64,000 nt of DNA from Halomonas sp. HL-93 (GCF_900086985.1 NZ_LT593974.1:3348001-3412000); one strand, 5' to 3'. Shown: positions 21,593 to 31,193, numbered from the stretch's first letter. Numbers and translations: made by a program. The notes: generated by a model not told the origin, from the sequence alone.

Positions 21593-22789
21593 ATGAACCC
21601 TGATCTCGACGCCCTGCACCCATATCCATTCGAAAAGCTCGCGGCGCTCAAAGCGGACCTGACCCCGCCTGCGTCGCTTGCGCACATTCCGCTAACCATC
21701 GGCGAGCCGCAACACGCGCCCTACGCCGGGGCACTTGCCGCGCTTGTCGCCCACCAAGCCGATATGGCGCGCTACCCGGCCACCAATGGCCTTCCCGCCC
21801 TGCGCGAAACCATCGCGTCCTGGGCCAGCCAACGCTTTTCGCTGGCCGGGCTGGATAGCGAGCGTCAGGTATTGCCGGTTAACGGTACTCGCGAAGCCAT
21901 TTTTGCCTTTATTCAATCCGCACTTGATCGCACCCGCCCAGCCAAGGTCGCGGTGCCTAATCCGTTCTACCAGATATACGAAGGCGCCACGCTACTGGCC
22001 GGTGGCGAACCGTTGTATCTCGACTGCACCGCCGACAACGGCTTTCGCCCAGATTTTGCAGCGATTAGCGCCGACACCTGGCGCGATGTGCAAATCGTAT
22101 TTATTTGCTCACCGGGCAACCCTACCGGCGCGGTAACACCACTCTCAGAATTCAAGCAACTCATTGCGCTGGCCGACGAGCACGACTTCATCATTGCCTC
22201 GGATGAATGTTATTCCGAGCTTTATCTGGATGAGGCGGCACCGCCCCCCGGGCTGCTGCAAGCCTGCGCCGAGTTGGGCCGCGATGATTACCATCGCTGT
22301 GTGGTCTTTCACTCGCTCTCCAAACGCTCCAACCTGCCGGGCCTACGCTCGGGCTTTGTGGCGGGCGATGCTGACTTGCTAGCGCCCTTCAAGCGCTACC
22401 GGACTTACCATGGCTGTGCAATGTCGCTGCCGCTGCAGCACGCCTCCATCGCCGCCTGGCAGGATGAGCACCACGTGCGCACCAACCGCGAGGCCTACCG
22501 CGAAAAGTTCAGTGCAGTCACCCGTGTACTCGCCCCGGTGATGGACTTTCCTACTCCAGAGGCCAGCTTTTACCTATGGCCCGCCGTGCCGGGTGGCGAC
22601 GACATCGCCTTTACCCAACGGCTGTTTGTCGAGCAGCATGTTAGCGTACTGCCCGGCAGCTTGATGGGCCGCCCAGGTCGCGACGGGCACAACCCCGGTA
22701 GTGGTCGGCTACGCTTAGCGTTAGTGGCAGAACTCGCCCCGACGCTTGAAGCCGCCGAACGCCTGCGCCAACTTGTTGAACGCGGTTAA
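21593..22789 (+). CDS. dapC: N-succinyldiaminopimelate aminotransferase (DapC type)
   Basis: PLP enzyme that transaminates N-succinyl-2-amino-6-ketopimelate in lysine and meso-DAP synthesis. The start at 21593 gives 398 residues beginning MNPDLDALHPYPFEKLAALK, the usual DapC start; the longer upstream frame is not family-like. The class I/II aminotransferase features are CSPGNPTGAV and the PLP lysine in FHSLSKRSNLPGLRSGF. It heads the dapC-(ArsC-like)-dapD-dapE run, which supports the dap assignment over other aminotransferases. Confidence 0.92.
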   Translation: MNPDLDALHPYPFEKLAALKADLTPPASLAHIPLTIGEPQHAPYAGALAALVAHQADMARYPATNGLPALRETIASWASQRFSLAGLDSERQVLPVNGTREAIFAFIQSALDRTRPAKVAVPNPFYQIYEGATLLAGGEPLYLDCTADNGFRPDFAAISADTWRDVQIVFICSPGNPTGAVTPLSEFKQLIALADEHDFIIASDECYSELYLDEAAPPPGLLQACAELGRDDYHRCVVFHSLSKRSNLPGLRSGFVAGDADLLAPFKRYRTYHGCAMSLPLQHASIAAWQDEHHVRTNREAYREKFSAVTRVLAPVMDFPTPEASFYLWPAVPGGDDIAFTQRLFVEQHVSVLPGSLMGRPGRDGHNPGSGRLRLALVAELAPTLEAAERLRQLVERG

Positions 22790-22830
22790 CGCGCTGAAGC
22801 GGCCATTCAGCCATTGCCAGGAGGCCCAAT

Positions 22831-23169
22831 ATGCTAACACTCTATATCATCAGCAACTGCGACACTTGCCGCAAAGCGGCTAAAACGTTGGACGAAAAAG
22901 GCATACCTTTTAAAACGTATGACCTGCGTAAAGACGGCCTATCGGCAGCGCTTTTGGAACATATTCTGCACCGCGTCCCGCTGGTCGAGGCGATCAACAA
23001 ACGCAGCAAGACCTGGCGTGAGCTATCCGATGAAGAGAAGGATTTTGACGCCTCCTCGGGCCGCAAGTTGCTTTTGAAGCATCCCACACTGTTAAAACGC
23101 CCTCTGCTGGAAGTCGACGACGAAACCATTCTGGTCGGCTACAAAGACGGCGATTACGACAAACTCTAA
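22831..23169 (+). CDS. ArsC/Spx-family thioredoxin-fold protein (YffB-like)
   Basis: A 112-residue protein of the arsenate reductase-like superfamily. It has the N-terminal active-site pattern CDTCRKAAKTLDEKGI with the Cys near residue 11, and a late RPLLEVDDETILVGYKDGDY segment. The family includes E. coli YffB, which also lies next to dapE, and its true substrate is not settled. The location inside a dap cluster, with no ars genes nearby, argues against arsenate detoxification. A GGAGG sequence precedes the start. Confidence 0.85.
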   Translation: MLTLYIISNCDTCRKAAKTLDEKGIPFKTYDLRKDGLSAALLEHILHRVPLVEAINKRSKTWRELSDEEKDFDASSGRKLLLKHPTLLKRPLLEVDDETILVGYKDGDYDKL

Positions 23170-23199
23170 GACTGAACACTGACCTAAAGGAACGCAGAT

Positions 23200-24225
23200 A
23201 TGCTGAGCTTTGCGCTTGGAATTGGCACCCAAAACACCCAGGGCGACTGGCTGGAAATCTACTACCCAGCACCGCTACTCAACCCGCCGGAAAGCCTGGT
23301 AAGCGCCGCCAAGGAAGCCCTTGACGCCCCCGCAAGCAACGCCGCCATCAGCTTCTTACCCGAAGACTGCACGCGCCTGGCCAAAGCCCTGGAAGCGGCA
23401 GGTCACCCCGAGCAAGCAGAGCTTGCGGAATCCTTCGCGGCCAGCCAGCGCCCGCTGGTGGCCATGTTCCTGGAAACCGACCAGCCACCGCAAACCGCGC
23501 CGGAGGTCTACCTCAAGCTGCACCTGCTCTCCCACCGTCTAGTCAAACCTCACGGGCTGGATTTGACCGGCATGTTCGGTCTACTACGCAACATCGCCTG
23601 GACTAACGAAGGCGCCATCGACATTGAAGAGCTTCCCGTGCGTCGCCTCAAAGCACGCTTGGCAGGCCGCACCCTGTCGGTGGACTGCGTCGACAAATTC
23701 CCCAAGATGACCGATTACGTGGTGCCCCATGGCATCCGCATTGGCGACACCGCACGCGTGCGTTTGGGCGCCTATCTCGGCGAGGGCACCACGGTGATGC
23801 ACGAAGGCTTCGTCAACTTCAATGCTGGCACCGAAGGGCCGGGCATGATCGAAGGACGCATCTCCGCTGGCGTGATGGTCGGTAGAGGGTCCGACCTGGG
23901 CGGAGGCTGCTCCACCATGGGAACGCTCTCCGGCGGTGGCAATATCGTCATCAAAGTCGGCGAAGGCTGCCTGATCGGAGCTAACGCCGGCATTGGCATT
24001 CCGCTGGGCGACCGCTGCACGGTGGAAGCTGGACTATATATCACGGCAGGCTCGAAAGTGACGCTGCTGGATGACCATAGGCAGGAAGTGAAAACCGTCG
24101 CCGCGCGCGAGCTGGCGGGCCAGGATGACCTGCTGCTGCGCCGTAACTCACAAAACGGTCGTATTGAGTGCCTGACGAATAAAAGCGCTATCGCGCTCAA
24201 CGAGGCGCTGCATGCCCATAACTGA
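23200..24225 (+). CDS. dapD: Tetrahydrodipicolinate N-succinyltransferase
   Basis: Succinylates tetrahydrodipicolinate, the first step of the succinylase branch to meso-DAP and lysine. The 341-residue protein is of the longer Pseudomonas type rather than the 274-residue E. coli type. The left-handed beta helix begins near residue 180 ([20 protein letters not shown]), followed by [13 protein letters not shown] and [20 protein letters not shown]. It overlaps dapE by 14 nt. Confidence 0.95.
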   Translation: MLSFALGIGTQNTQGDWLEIYYPAPLLNPPESLVSAAKEALDAPASNAAISFLPEDCTRLAKALEAAGHPEQAELAESFAASQRPLVAMFLETDQPPQTAPEVYLKLHLLSHRLVKPHGLDLTGMFGLLRNIAWTNEGAIDIEELPVRRLKARLAGRTLSVDCVDKFPKMTDYVVPHGIRIGDTARVRLGAYLGEGTTVMHEGFVNFNAGTEGPGMIEGRISAGVMVGRGSDLGGGCSTMGTLSGGGNIVIKVGEGCLIGANAGIGIPLGDRCTVEAGLYITAGSKVTLLDDHRQEVKTVAARELAGQDDLLLRRNSQNGRIECLTNKSAIALNEALHAHN

Positions 24226-25384
24226 GCCAGAGGGTTTATCGCCGACGCTGCAGCTTGCCTTTGACCTGCTCAGCCGCGCCTCAGTCACGCCGGACGACGA
24301 AGGCTGCCAGGCGCTGATAACCGAGCGCCTATCGGCGCTCGGCTTTCATGTGGAGCAACTACCATTTGGCGATGTGCAGAATTTCTGGGCAATCCGGGGT
24401 CATCACGGCCCGGTGCTGGCCTTTGCAGGCCACACCGATGTCGTGCCCAGCGGCCCTCACACCAACTGGGAATTCCCGCCCTTTGCGCCCTGCATCAATG
24501 ACGAGGGCATGCTATGCGGACGCGGCGCAGCCGATATGAAAGGCAGCCTGGCCGCCATGCTCACCGCCGTTGAACGATTTGTTGCCACTCACCCCGACCA
24601 CGATGGCCGCATTGCGTTTTTGATCACCTCCGATGAGGAAGGCCCCGCCGTGGACGGTACCCGCGCGGTGGTAGAGCACTTACGCGAGCGTAATGAACGC
24701 CTCGACTACTGCATCGTGGGTGAGCCTTCCTCCACAGCACGCCTGGGTGATGCAATTAAAAACGGTCGGCGCGGCTCGCTGGGTGGCGTCCTGCATATCA
24801 AAGGCGTGCAAGGCCACGTGGCCTACCCGCATCTGGCGCGCAATCCGATTCATCAGGCGATGCCTGCACTCAATGCGCTGGCCAATGAACACTGGGATGC
24901 CGGCAATGATTTCTTCCCGGCCACCAGCTTCCAAATTTCCAACTTTCGGGCGGGAACCGGCGCCACTAACGTCATTCCCGGCGAGGTGGAAGTGGTATTC
25001 AATTTCCGTTATTCCACGGAAGTCACCCATGAGACTTTGAAGACACGCACCGAAGCGATTCTGGACCAACATGGCCTTGAGTATCATATTGACTGGATGC
25101 TCAACGGCGAACCATTTCTAACTGCCGAAGGCGAGCTGGTCGATGCCGCCATTCGCGGCGTTGAAGCCGTCACCGGCGAGCGTCCCGCGCTCTCCACCAG
25201 CGGCGGCACCTCGGATGGCCGGTTTATCGCCACATTGGGTGCCCAGGTGGTCGAACTAGGTCCGCTCAACGCCACAATTCACAAGGTCAACGAGCGCGTA
25301 CGTGCAAGCGACCTGGATGATTTAAGCCGCATCTATGAAGCCACGCTGCAAGCGCTGCTCACCTCCGGCGAGGTCAGCGTATGA
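24212..25384 (+). CDS. dapE: Succinyl-diaminopimelate desuccinylase
   Basis: Zinc-dependent M20 hydrolase that releases succinate from N-succinyl-LL-DAP. The 390-residue protein has [12 protein letters not shown] (metal His and Asp), [15 protein letters not shown], the catalytic Glu pair in [14 protein letters not shown], and [12 protein letters not shown] near the C-terminus. It overlaps the end of dapD by 14 nt, and its stop codon overlaps the next gene by 4 nt, so three genes are probably coupled. Confidence 0.97.
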   Translation: MPITEPEGLSPTLQLAFDLLSRASVTPDDEGCQALITERLSALGFHVEQLPFGDVQNFWAIRGHHGPVLAFAGHTDVVPSGPHTNWEFPPFAPCINDEGMLCGRGAADMKGSLAAMLTAVERFVATHPDHDGRIAFLITSDEEGPAVDGTRAVVEHLRERNERLDYCIVGEPSSTARLGDAIKNGRRGSLGGVLHIKGVQGHVAYPHLARNPIHQAMPALNALANEHWDAGNDFFPATSFQISNFRAGTGATNVIPGEVEVVFNFRYSTEVTHETLKTRTEAILDQHGLEYHIDWMLNGEPFLTAEGELVDAAIRGVEAVTGERPALSTSGGTSDGRFIATLGAQVVELGPLNATIHKVNERVRASDLDDLSRIYEATLQALLTSGEVSV

Positions 25385-25770
25385 TGGAGCGTTATCCGGA
25401 TATCGAGATTTATCTCGCCAATGCTTCCCTCCCAGCCCTGAATGACTGGCTTGCCAGCACCCTGGATGCCCCGCCGCTATCATCTGCAGGCAAAGCCAAA
25501 TGGCGTACCCAAGGTAGTTACGAGGGGCACAGCGTGCCGGTTTTGCTGGTGGAAAACGCTGCCGACGGCTTTGCCAGTCTGTGGTTCGACAGCAACCATT
25601 GCCCCTGGCATACCGATCAGGAAGCCGCTCAGCATGCGGCAGAAGCCCTGCAAACCGAGATCCGCTGCTCGCTGGGCGGCTGGCACCCAAGCGATGACCC
25701 CGACCGCTTCTGGCAAGTGCTTCCCGGAGGCCGCGAAGGCCCCATACAATGGCCGGACTCTGGTCGTTAA
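25381..25770 (+). CDS. Hypothetical protein coupled to dapE
   Basis: A 129-residue protein that I do not recognise. Its ATG overlaps the dapE stop (ATGA); a second ATG follows at once (25384). It starts [20 protein letters not shown] and contains [39 protein letters not shown] and [16 protein letters not shown]. It is rich in Trp, His and acidic residues, with no signal peptide or membrane segment, so it is probably a soluble cytoplasmic protein. Codon use is like that of the neighbours, which supports a real gene. It ends just before a strong hairpin. No function is assigned. Confidence 0.8.
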   Translation: MMERYPDIEIYLANASLPALNDWLASTLDAPPLSSAGKAKWRTQGSYEGHSVPVLLVENAADGFASLWFDSNHCPWHTDQEAAQHAAEALQTEIRCSLGGWHPSDDPDRFWQVLPGGREGPIQWPDSGR

Positions 25771-25787
25771 CCGGGTAGCCTAACGGA

Positions 25788-25813
25788 CTTGACCCCGACG
25801 AGGCGGGGTCAAG
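25788..25813. terminator. Hairpin between convergent genes
   Basis: A perfect 10-bp stem (CTTGACCCCG with CGGGGTCAAG) closes a 6-nt loop between the end of the dapE-linked gene and the end of the cold-shock-domain gene. Neither strand has a T-run after the stem, so it is likely a weak or factor-assisted terminator or an mRNA end stabiliser for both transcripts. Confidence 0.55.
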
Positions 25814-25847
25814 AGATCGCACTAGCCAGTAACACACTGGCTTATAG

Positions 25848-26384
25848 TTACTCGATAATACTCACGTCGTCGGCCTGCAAACCACGCTCATTTTTAATCA
25901 CGTGGTAGCGGACGATCTGGCCTTCCGCCAGCATGCGCGGACCGCGGCCACGAATTGCCCGGAAATGGACAAACACATCGTCACCGTTATCGCGGGTAAT
26001 AAAGCCGTAGCCTTTATTCGTATTAAACCACTTCACTTCACCCTCTTCACGACCGTCGTTGGGGTCAATGATATCTTCATCATCGGCCGCATTAGGGGCT
26101 TGAGACTGACGCGGTGCGGGCTTGCCACGAACCGCCACATCGGGTGATACCACTACGGGTGGCGCGAGCGCGGCAGTGGCTAACGTACCGATACACAGCA
26201 CAATAAAACTGCCGATGGCAACAGCAATGTAAACACCTCCAGCCCCAGTAACGGCCAGTTCGGCTAGCCACTGCTCAGCCAGCGGTGCGTCGGTTAAATG
26301 AATAATCCCCGCCAGCAGTAGCGGCGTGGGGGCGGCAAGTAAAATACTGATTAAGATACTGCGAAACACAACTTTTGGGTTCAT
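25848..26384 (-). CDS. Membrane-anchored cold-shock-domain protein
   Basis: A 178-residue protein with two predicted membrane segments (about residues 8-28 and 49-74), a Pro/Asp-rich linker (75-110) and a C-terminal cold-shock domain (about 112-178). The domain has both RNA-binding motifs, KGYGFI and VFVHF, in EVKWFNTNKGYGFI and DDVFVHFRAIRG. With two membrane passes the nucleic-acid-binding domain is expected on the cytoplasmic face. Standard Csp proteins are about 70 residues and soluble. It diverges from slyX with a 111-nt gap. The domain call is firm; the role, perhaps tethering RNA near the membrane, is inference. Confidence 0.88.
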   Translation of the reverse strand: MNPKVVFRSILISILLAAPTPLLLAGIIHLTDAPLAEQWLAELAVTGAGGVYIAVAIGSFIVLCIGTLATAALAPPVVVSPDVAVRGKPAPRQSQAPNAADDEDIIDPNDGREEGEVKWFNTNKGYGFITRDNGDDVFVHFRAIRGRGPRMLAEGQIVRYHVIKNERGLQADDVSIIE

Positions 26385-26495
26385 GGATAAAAAAAGCTCT
26401 CTTGTTGTATGGGTAACAGAAGAAGGACAATACTCAATTCATCAGGTCTTGACGACTCGATGCACCGAGCTACTACACAAGGTTGCAATGTTACC

Positions 26496-26744
26496 ATGAC
26501 ATCTTCTTTATCGCCCGCCGAGCTCACTCAACAGCTTGAATCTTTAGAGAGCCGCCTAGCTTATCAAGAACATTGGCTCGATACCCTGGATCAAGCGGTC
26601 GCCCAGCAGGAACGTCGGCTAGCGACGCTGGAGCAACTGAGTGCGCTGATGCGCGAGCGGCTGCGCGAACAGCATCAAGAGCTCCAGGCCGGTGACGACA
26701 CCGGCGGCAGTCGTCCGGAAGACGACATACCGCCCCACTACTAA
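26496..26744 (+). CDS. slyX: SlyX family protein
   Basis: A small coiled-coil protein of unknown function, found next to slyD or fkpA in enterics. The start at 26496 gives 82 residues. The body ELTQQLESLESRLAYQEHWL is heptad-like and runs to about residue 60, and the tail DDIPPHY is the typical Pro-rich SlyX ending. The frame is open further upstream, but that part is not family-like. It converges on ald with only 25 nt between the stop codons. Confidence 0.88.
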   Translation: MTSSLSPAELTQQLESLESRLAYQEHWLDTLDQAVAQQERRLATLEQLSALMRERLREQHQELQAGDDTGGSRPEDDIPPHY

Positions 26745-26769
26745 TTAATAATGTCATTACAACGGCACT

Positions 26770-27888
26770 CTACCGATTCACCACCTCGGCAGGGTTAACG
26801 CTGGCAAGACTAAACGCTTCGGCCACCGCCGCGTAGGTGACCTGGCCATCGTGGACATTGAGCCCCGGCAAGAAATGCGGGTTGTCGCGCAGCGCCTGCT
26901 GCCAACCCTTATCGGCCAGGTCGAGAACGAATGGCAGCGTAGCGTTAGTCAGCCCCAGGGTAGAGGTCCGCGCAACGGCCCCCGGCATGTTGGCCACGCA
27001 GTAATGAACGATACCGTCGACAATATAGGTCGGCTCGGCGTGAGTGGTGGGCCTGCTGGTCTCGAAACAGCCGCCCTGGTCGATCGCCACGTCCACTAGA
27101 ACGCTACCGGGCTGCATATCCGCTAGCATGGCGCGGGTAATCAGTTTTGGCGCGGCTGCCCCTGGGATGAGCACCGCGCCGATAATCATATCGGCCGTTT
27201 TGGCCGCTTCGTCTAACGCATCGGCGGTTGAGTAAACAGTCTTGATGCGGCCTTGATAGCGGTCATCCAGCACCTCCAACCGGGCGATGGATTTGTCCAG
27301 AATGGTGACTTCTGCCCCGAGCCCCAGCGCCATACGTGCGGCATTTTCGCCGACTACACCGCCACCGATCACGGTGACTTTCCCCGGTGCCACACCGGGC
27401 ACACCCGGCAACAGCACGCCAGCACCGCCCTGAGCCTTCTCAAGACTATGTGCGCCCGCCTGCACGGCCATGCGCCCCGCTACGGTACTCATCGGCGCAA
27501 GCAGCGGCAGGCCACCTTTCGCATCGGTAATAGTCTCGTAGGCGATGCAGGTCGCACCGCTTTTCATTAGGCCCTGAGTCAGCGTTTCTTCGGCGGCCAA
27601 ATGCAGGTAGGTAAACAACGTATGCTGGGGTGTCAGCCGCGCGACTTCCTCGGCCTGCGGCTCTTTGACCTTTAGAATCAGCTCAGCGTTTTGCCACAAC
27701 AGCGCGACGTCCGCATCGACGTGCGCTCCGGCAGCTTCGTAGTCGCGGTCATGAAACCCGGCACCTTCCCCCGCGCCCGCTTGAACCGTCACCTGGTGCC
27801 CACGCCCGGTTAATTCTCGCGCACCGGTGGGCGTCAAGGCCACCCGGTATTCATGGTTTTTGATCTCTTTAGGGACAGCGATGCGCAT
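26770..27888 (-). CDS. ald: Alanine dehydrogenase
   Basis: NAD-dependent enzyme interconverting L-alanine and pyruvate plus ammonia. The 372-residue protein begins [20 protein letters not shown] and has the substrate-binding [13 protein letters not shown] region, the NAD fold [21 protein letters not shown] near residue 170 and the C-terminal [19 protein letters not shown]. Length equals that of other Ald proteins (about 371). It is transcribed alone, with a terminator for the upstream thioesterase gene before it. No Lrp-type regulator gene is adjacent. Confidence 0.96.
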   Translation of the reverse strand: MRIAVPKEIKNHEYRVALTPTGARELTGRGHQVTVQAGAGEGAGFHDRDYEAAGAHVDADVALLWQNAELILKVKEPQAEEVARLTPQHTLFTYLHLAAEETLTQGLMKSGATCIAYETITDAKGGLPLLAPMSTVAGRMAVQAGAHSLEKAQGGAGVLLPGVPGVAPGKVTVIGGGVVGENAARMALGLGAEVTILDKSIARLEVLDDRYQGRIKTVYSTADALDEAAKTADMIIGAVLIPGAAAPKLITRAMLADMQPGSVLVDVAIDQGGCFETSRPTTHAEPTYIVDGIVHYCVANMPGAVARTSTLGLTNATLPFVLDLADKGWQQALRDNPHFLPGLNVHDGQVTYAAVAEAFSLASVNPAEVVNR

Positions 27889-27980
27889 AGATAGCTCCTG
27901 ATTGTTTCGCTAGCAAAGGGTCAGCGTTAAGGCTATTACAGCACAGCTTTTGCACGCCTCCACCCCTCGAAACACAAAAC

Positions 27981-28010
27981 AAAAAAAACGCCGGTTAAGG
28001 CGTTTTTTAG
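27981..28010 (-). terminator. Intrinsic terminator after the thioesterase gene
   Basis: A stem of AAAAAACGCC with GGCGTTTTTT around a 6-nt loop lies 47 nt past the stop of the minus-strand thioesterase gene. On that strand it ends in a T8 run. The symmetric A and T tracts could let it work on either strand, but only the minus strand has a gene leading in. Confidence 0.85.
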
Positions 28011-28054
28011 GAGAAAAATCTAGCGAATACCGGCTTTAGGCAAAAAAATCATCG

Positions 28055-28489
28055 TTATTCATCAACCACCGCATCACCGTAAACACGCTGATACTCAGCC
28101 GGCAGACGCATAGGCCGCCCACTGGAAAGCGCGATGCAGGCAAAGCGGGTACGCGCCTTGAGCAAGGTTTTGGCGTCGTGTTTGCGTTGCAGCTGGAAGC
28201 GGCGGGTTAAGCTGAAGCGTCCGTCGCAGGCCACAATCCAGGTGGCCAGCGCGAGTTCATCCCCGGCGTAGGCCGGGGCCAAATAGTCCAGCTCGTGACG
28301 GTGCACCACCATGGCCCGGTCCAGCTCGCGGTAGCGCTCAATCGAAAGCCCTAGCGCTTCCGAGTGCGCCCAGCTGATTTGCTCAACCCAGCGCAAATAT
28401 TCGCTGTTGTTGACGTGCCGGTAGGCGTCGATGGCCTCATCCGTCACGTCTATATCCATCACAAAAGGCTCGGGTAGCGCCCATTCCAT
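28055..28489 (-). CDS. Acyl-CoA thioesterase (4HBT hot-dog family)
   Basis: A 144-residue single hot-dog domain protein. It has the 4HBT pattern AIDAYRHVNNSEYLRWVEQ near residue 20 and MVVHRHELDYLAPAYAGDEL near residue 60, typical of YbgC/FadM-type thioesterases that cleave acyl-CoA. The substrate cannot be told from sequence. It starts 36 nt after the rlmI stop, so both are probably on one transcript, and a strong terminator follows. Confidence 0.85.
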   Translation of the reverse strand: MEWALPEPFVMDIDVTDEAIDAYRHVNNSEYLRWVEQISWAHSEALGLSIERYRELDRAMVVHRHELDYLAPAYAGDELALATWIVACDGRFSLTRRFQLQRKHDAKTLLKARTRFACIALSSGRPMRLPAEYQRVYGDAVVDE

Positions 28490-28525
28490 TGTTATGGCCC
28501 CTCTACCGGTTGCTGAAAGTACTAC

Positions 28526-29716
28526 CTAGTCACGGAACACGCGCACGCCTAACGCCTTCAGGTACGACGTTTCCGGGATCGCCGGGTGTACCGGGTGGTC
28601 CGGCCCTTGATGGCCCTGGAAGATCACTTGACCATGGCGGTCCTGGTGACGCACCGCGCCGCGCACCACATCCACTAGGCGCTCGGGGGCCAGGTGCATC
28701 GAGCATGAGGCCGACATTAGCAAACCATCACGACCCAGCAGGCGCATGGCTTCACGGTTCAGACGATTGTAGGCACGTTCGCCGTTGGGGATATCCTTGC
28801 GCTTTTTGATAAACGCAGGCGGATCCAGAATTACCACGTCGAACTGTTCGCCGTCGGCTTTAAGCGCCGCCAAGGCCTCAAACGCATCGCCTTCACCAAT
28901 AGCGACCTGTTCCTGGACACCGTTCAGTTCAGCATTGCGGGCCACCTGCTCAAGCGCCGGACCCGATGAGTCGACACACAGTACTTCAGAGGCACCGCTA
29001 ACGGCCGCCTGGACGCCCCAGCCACCCACGTAGCTGAATACGTCCAATACTCGCTTACCGGCGACCTGCCCATTCAGCCAGGCACGATTAACCCGGTGAT
29101 CGAAGAACCAGCCGGTCTTCTGGCCATCAAGTACCGGTACCACAAAGCGCACGCCATTCTCTTCCAACAGCACTTCGTCAGGCAGCGCGCCTTTGACCAC
29201 TTCCACCAGGGCATCCAGGCCTTCCTGGCGACGGCCCCCGGTGTCGTTGCGGAACACAATCGCGCTGGGCTTGATGACTTTTTCCAAGGCATCGACAATC
29301 TCTTCAGCTAACGACTGCATACCTGCGGTGTTCAACTGCACCACCACGACATCGCCGAAGCGGTCGACCACCAGACCCGGCAACAGGTCGCCTTCACCAT
29401 GAATCAGGCGATAAAACGGCTGCTCAAACAATCGTTGACGCAAGGCAAGCGCCTGGTTGAAGCGGTGCACAAACAGCGAGCGATCCAGACGCATTTCGGG
29501 GTCACGTGACATCACCCGCGCTGCAATGAGCGAATGCGGGTTCACGTAAGCGACCCCGATGACCTTACCGTTAGACGCCTCGACCAGCGCGGCCTCACCC
29601 GCGGTAAAGTTCTTCAGCGGGGTTTCTTTAATATCGACTTCGTTGGAATAAATCCACAGATGGCCCGCTTTCAGGCGGCGGTCAGCGTTTTTATTCAGGC
29701 GCAGGCGTTGGGTCAC
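28526..29716 (-). CDS. rlmI: 23S rRNA m5C1962 methyltransferase RlmI
   Basis: SAM-dependent methyltransferase acting on a 23S rRNA cytosine. A GTG start at 29716, with GGAG 7 nt upstream, gives 396 residues, the same length as E. coli RlmI; the longer ATG frame upstream is not family-like. There is an N-terminal PUA domain (RLKAGHLWIYSNEVD), an EEHMT-like middle part (VVPVLDGQKTGWFFDHR), the SAM loop VLDVFSYVGGWGVQA, VILDPPAF and the catalytic-Cys region SASCSMHL. It lies 67 nt after mutM. Confidence 0.93.
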   Translation of the reverse strand: MTQRLRLNKNADRRLKAGHLWIYSNEVDIKETPLKNFTAGEAALVEASNGKVIGVAYVNPHSLIAARVMSRDPEMRLDRSLFVHRFNQALALRQRLFEQPFYRLIHGEGDLLPGLVVDRFGDVVVVQLNTAGMQSLAEEIVDALEKVIKPSAIVFRNDTGGRRQEGLDALVEVVKGALPDEVLLEENGVRFVVPVLDGQKTGWFFDHRVNRAWLNGQVAGKRVLDVFSYVGGWGVQAAVSGASEVLCVDSSGPALEQVARNAELNGVQEQVAIGEGDAFEALAALKADGEQFDVVILDPPAFIKKRKDIPNGERAYNRLNREAMRLLGRDGLLMSASCSMHLAPERLVDVVRGAVRHQDRHGQVIFQGHQGPDHPVHPAIPETSYLKALGVRVFRD

Positions 29717-29783
29717 AACAGTCTCCAAAACAGCGTAGGCTTTAAAAGCTCGGGCAAAACAGTAAGTCGGTGCGACGCCGTAA

Positions 29784-30611
29784 TTAGCGTTGGCAGCCGG
29801 GGCAAAAGACGCTACTCCGCTGGCCGAGTGTGATGCGGCGAAGCTCCGCCCCGCAGCGCATACAAGGTTGGCCGTGTCGGCCATAAACATTCAAACGCTG
29901 GGCAAAATAGCCAGGCTCGCCCTGGCCGCTGACAAAATCGCGCAGCGTGGTGCCGCCCTGAATGATAGCAGCGGCCAGCACCTCCTTCACAGCGAGGGCT
30001 AGCTGTTCGTAGCGGGCCAGTGAGATGCGCCCCGCCGCACGCCGGGGATCAATGCCCGCCATGAACAACGCTTCCGCGGCGTAAATGTTACCAGCGCCGA
30101 CGACCACGCGGTTGTCCATCAAAAAAGGCTTCACCGCAACACGCTTATTGCGTGACATGCGATACAGCCAGCGACCGTTAAAGGTGTCATCCAGCGGTTC
30201 GGGTCCCAAATGTGCCAAGCGCTTATCGGCACTGCCATCACCCTGCTGCCAATCGACAAAGCCAAACCGACGCGGGTCGTGGTAGCGCAGCACATAGCCA
30301 CTTTGGGTGACCACATCCACATGGTCATGCTTTTTAGGCAAATCGCCTACCTGGGCAATGCGCAGGCTGCCGGACATGCCCAAATGCCACAGCAGTGTAG
30401 CCTCACCCTCGTCGGTAACGACCGGCATTTGTAGGTACTTGGCGCGACGCGTCAATCCACCCACGCGCGAGCCTACAAGCCGCTCTGCGAAGTCCTCCGG
30501 CACCGGCACGCGCAGGCTAGGTTGGCGAACCCGAACTTCGGTAATTTCCTGGCCTTCCAAGTAAGGCGCGATACCCTGCCGGGTGGTTTCAACTTCGGGC
30601 AACTCGGGCAT
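29784..30611 (-). CDS. mutM: Formamidopyrimidine-DNA glycosylase
   Basis: Base-excision repair enzyme that removes 8-oxoguanine and formamidopyrimidines. The 275-residue protein starts MPELPEVETTRQG, with the catalytic Pro1 and Glu2 after Met removal. It has GRHGQPCMRCGAEL and VFCPGCQR, the four-Cys zinc finger at the C-terminus, and the DNA-binding VVGAGNIYAAEALF. It follows rpmG after a terminator and may be partly cotranscribed with rlmI downstream. Length is typical (269 in E. coli). Confidence 0.97.
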   Translation of the reverse strand: MPELPEVETTRQGIAPYLEGQEITEVRVRQPSLRVPVPEDFAERLVGSRVGGLTRRAKYLQMPVVTDEGEATLLWHLGMSGSLRIAQVGDLPKKHDHVDVVTQSGYVLRYHDPRRFGFVDWQQGDGSADKRLAHLGPEPLDDTFNGRWLYRMSRNKRVAVKPFLMDNRVVVGAGNIYAAEALFMAGIDPRRAAGRISLARYEQLALAVKEVLAAAIIQGGTTLRDFVSGQGEPGYFAQRLNVYGRHGQPCMRCGAELRRITLGQRSSVFCPGCQR

Positions 30612-30692
30612 GATGAGAGCCTTTGATGACAGTGTGGTGACGGACTTTCACCTCTGCTATGTCGCTCGCAGGCGCACAACACCCATTCATGC

Positions 30693-30719
30693 AAAAACCC
30701 GGCTTAGGGCCGGGTTTTT
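30693..30719 (-). terminator. Intrinsic terminator after rpmG
   Basis: An 11-bp stem (AAAAACCCGGC with GCCGGGTTTTT, 5-nt loop) lies 45 nt past the rpmG stop and ahead of mutM. It has a T5 tract on the minus strand. The symmetric tracts mean it could act on both strands, but only the minus strand has a gene leading in. Confidence 0.85.
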
Positions 30720-30763
30720 AACAGGCGCTCGCCTGCGGTGAAAGCCAGTTATCGCAAAAGCGA

Positions 30764-30919
30764 TTACTTGATTTTGGCTTCCTTGTACATAACGTGCTTA
30801 CGGACCACCGGGTCGTATTTCTTGAATTCGAACTTATCCGGGGTATTCCGCTTGTTTTTATCAGTGGTGTAAAAGTGGCCTGTACCGGCACTGGACACCA
30901 GCTTGATCTTATCGCGCAT
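30764..30919 (-). CDS. rpmG: 50S ribosomal protein L33
   Basis: A 51-residue large-subunit protein. The translation begins [19 protein letters not shown] and contains [20 protein letters not shown], which is diagnostic of L33. It lacks the CxxC zinc pairs, so it is a zinc-independent (C-minus) paralogue like that of E. coli. It follows rpmB by 37 nt, the standard rpmB-rpmG pair. Confidence 0.97.
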   Translation of the reverse strand: MRDKIKLVSSAGTGHFYTTDKNKRNTPDKFEFKKYDPVVRKHVMYKEAKIK

Positions 30920-30956
30920 GGTTTAACTCTCCCAAAATTCTTAGCCAAATGACTAT

Positions 30957-31193
30957 TTAGATGGCGTCGCCGCGCTTACGGATATCGGCCAGAACCGTCT
31001 CAATGCCTTTCTTGTCAATGATACGCATACCTTTAGAGGAAACGCGCAGCTTGACGAAGCGGCCTTCAGCTTCAACCCAAAAACGATGGGTGTGCAGGTT
31101 CGGCAAGAAACGACGACGTGTCTTACGCTGGGAGTGAGAAACGTTATTACCAGTTACCGGACGCTTGCCGGTAACCTGACATACTTTGGACAT
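30957..31193 (-). CDS. rpmB: 50S ribosomal protein L28
   Basis: A 78-residue large-subunit protein starting [20 protein letters not shown] at 31193; the ATG four codons upstream is not used in the family. Its later part has [17 protein letters not shown] and [17 protein letters not shown] near-consensus promoter lies about 145 nt upstream. It forms the usual operon with rpmG; radC lies further upstream on the same strand, as in E. coli (radC-rpmB-rpmG-mutM). Confidence 0.97.
   Translation of the reverse strand: MSKVCQVTGKRPVTGNNVSHSQRKTRRRFLPNLHTHRFWVEAEGRFVKLRVSSKGMRIIDKKGIETVLADIRKRGDAI

Noticed and set aside
22831..23169. Arsenate reductase for arsenic resistance
   Set aside because: It is only ArsC-like; no ars genes are nearby, and the gene is embedded in the dap cluster as yffB is in E. 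coli.
29717..29890. Longer ATG start for rlmI
   Set aside because: The GTG at 29716 has a good ribosome site and gives exactly the E. coli length; the added part is not conserved-looking.
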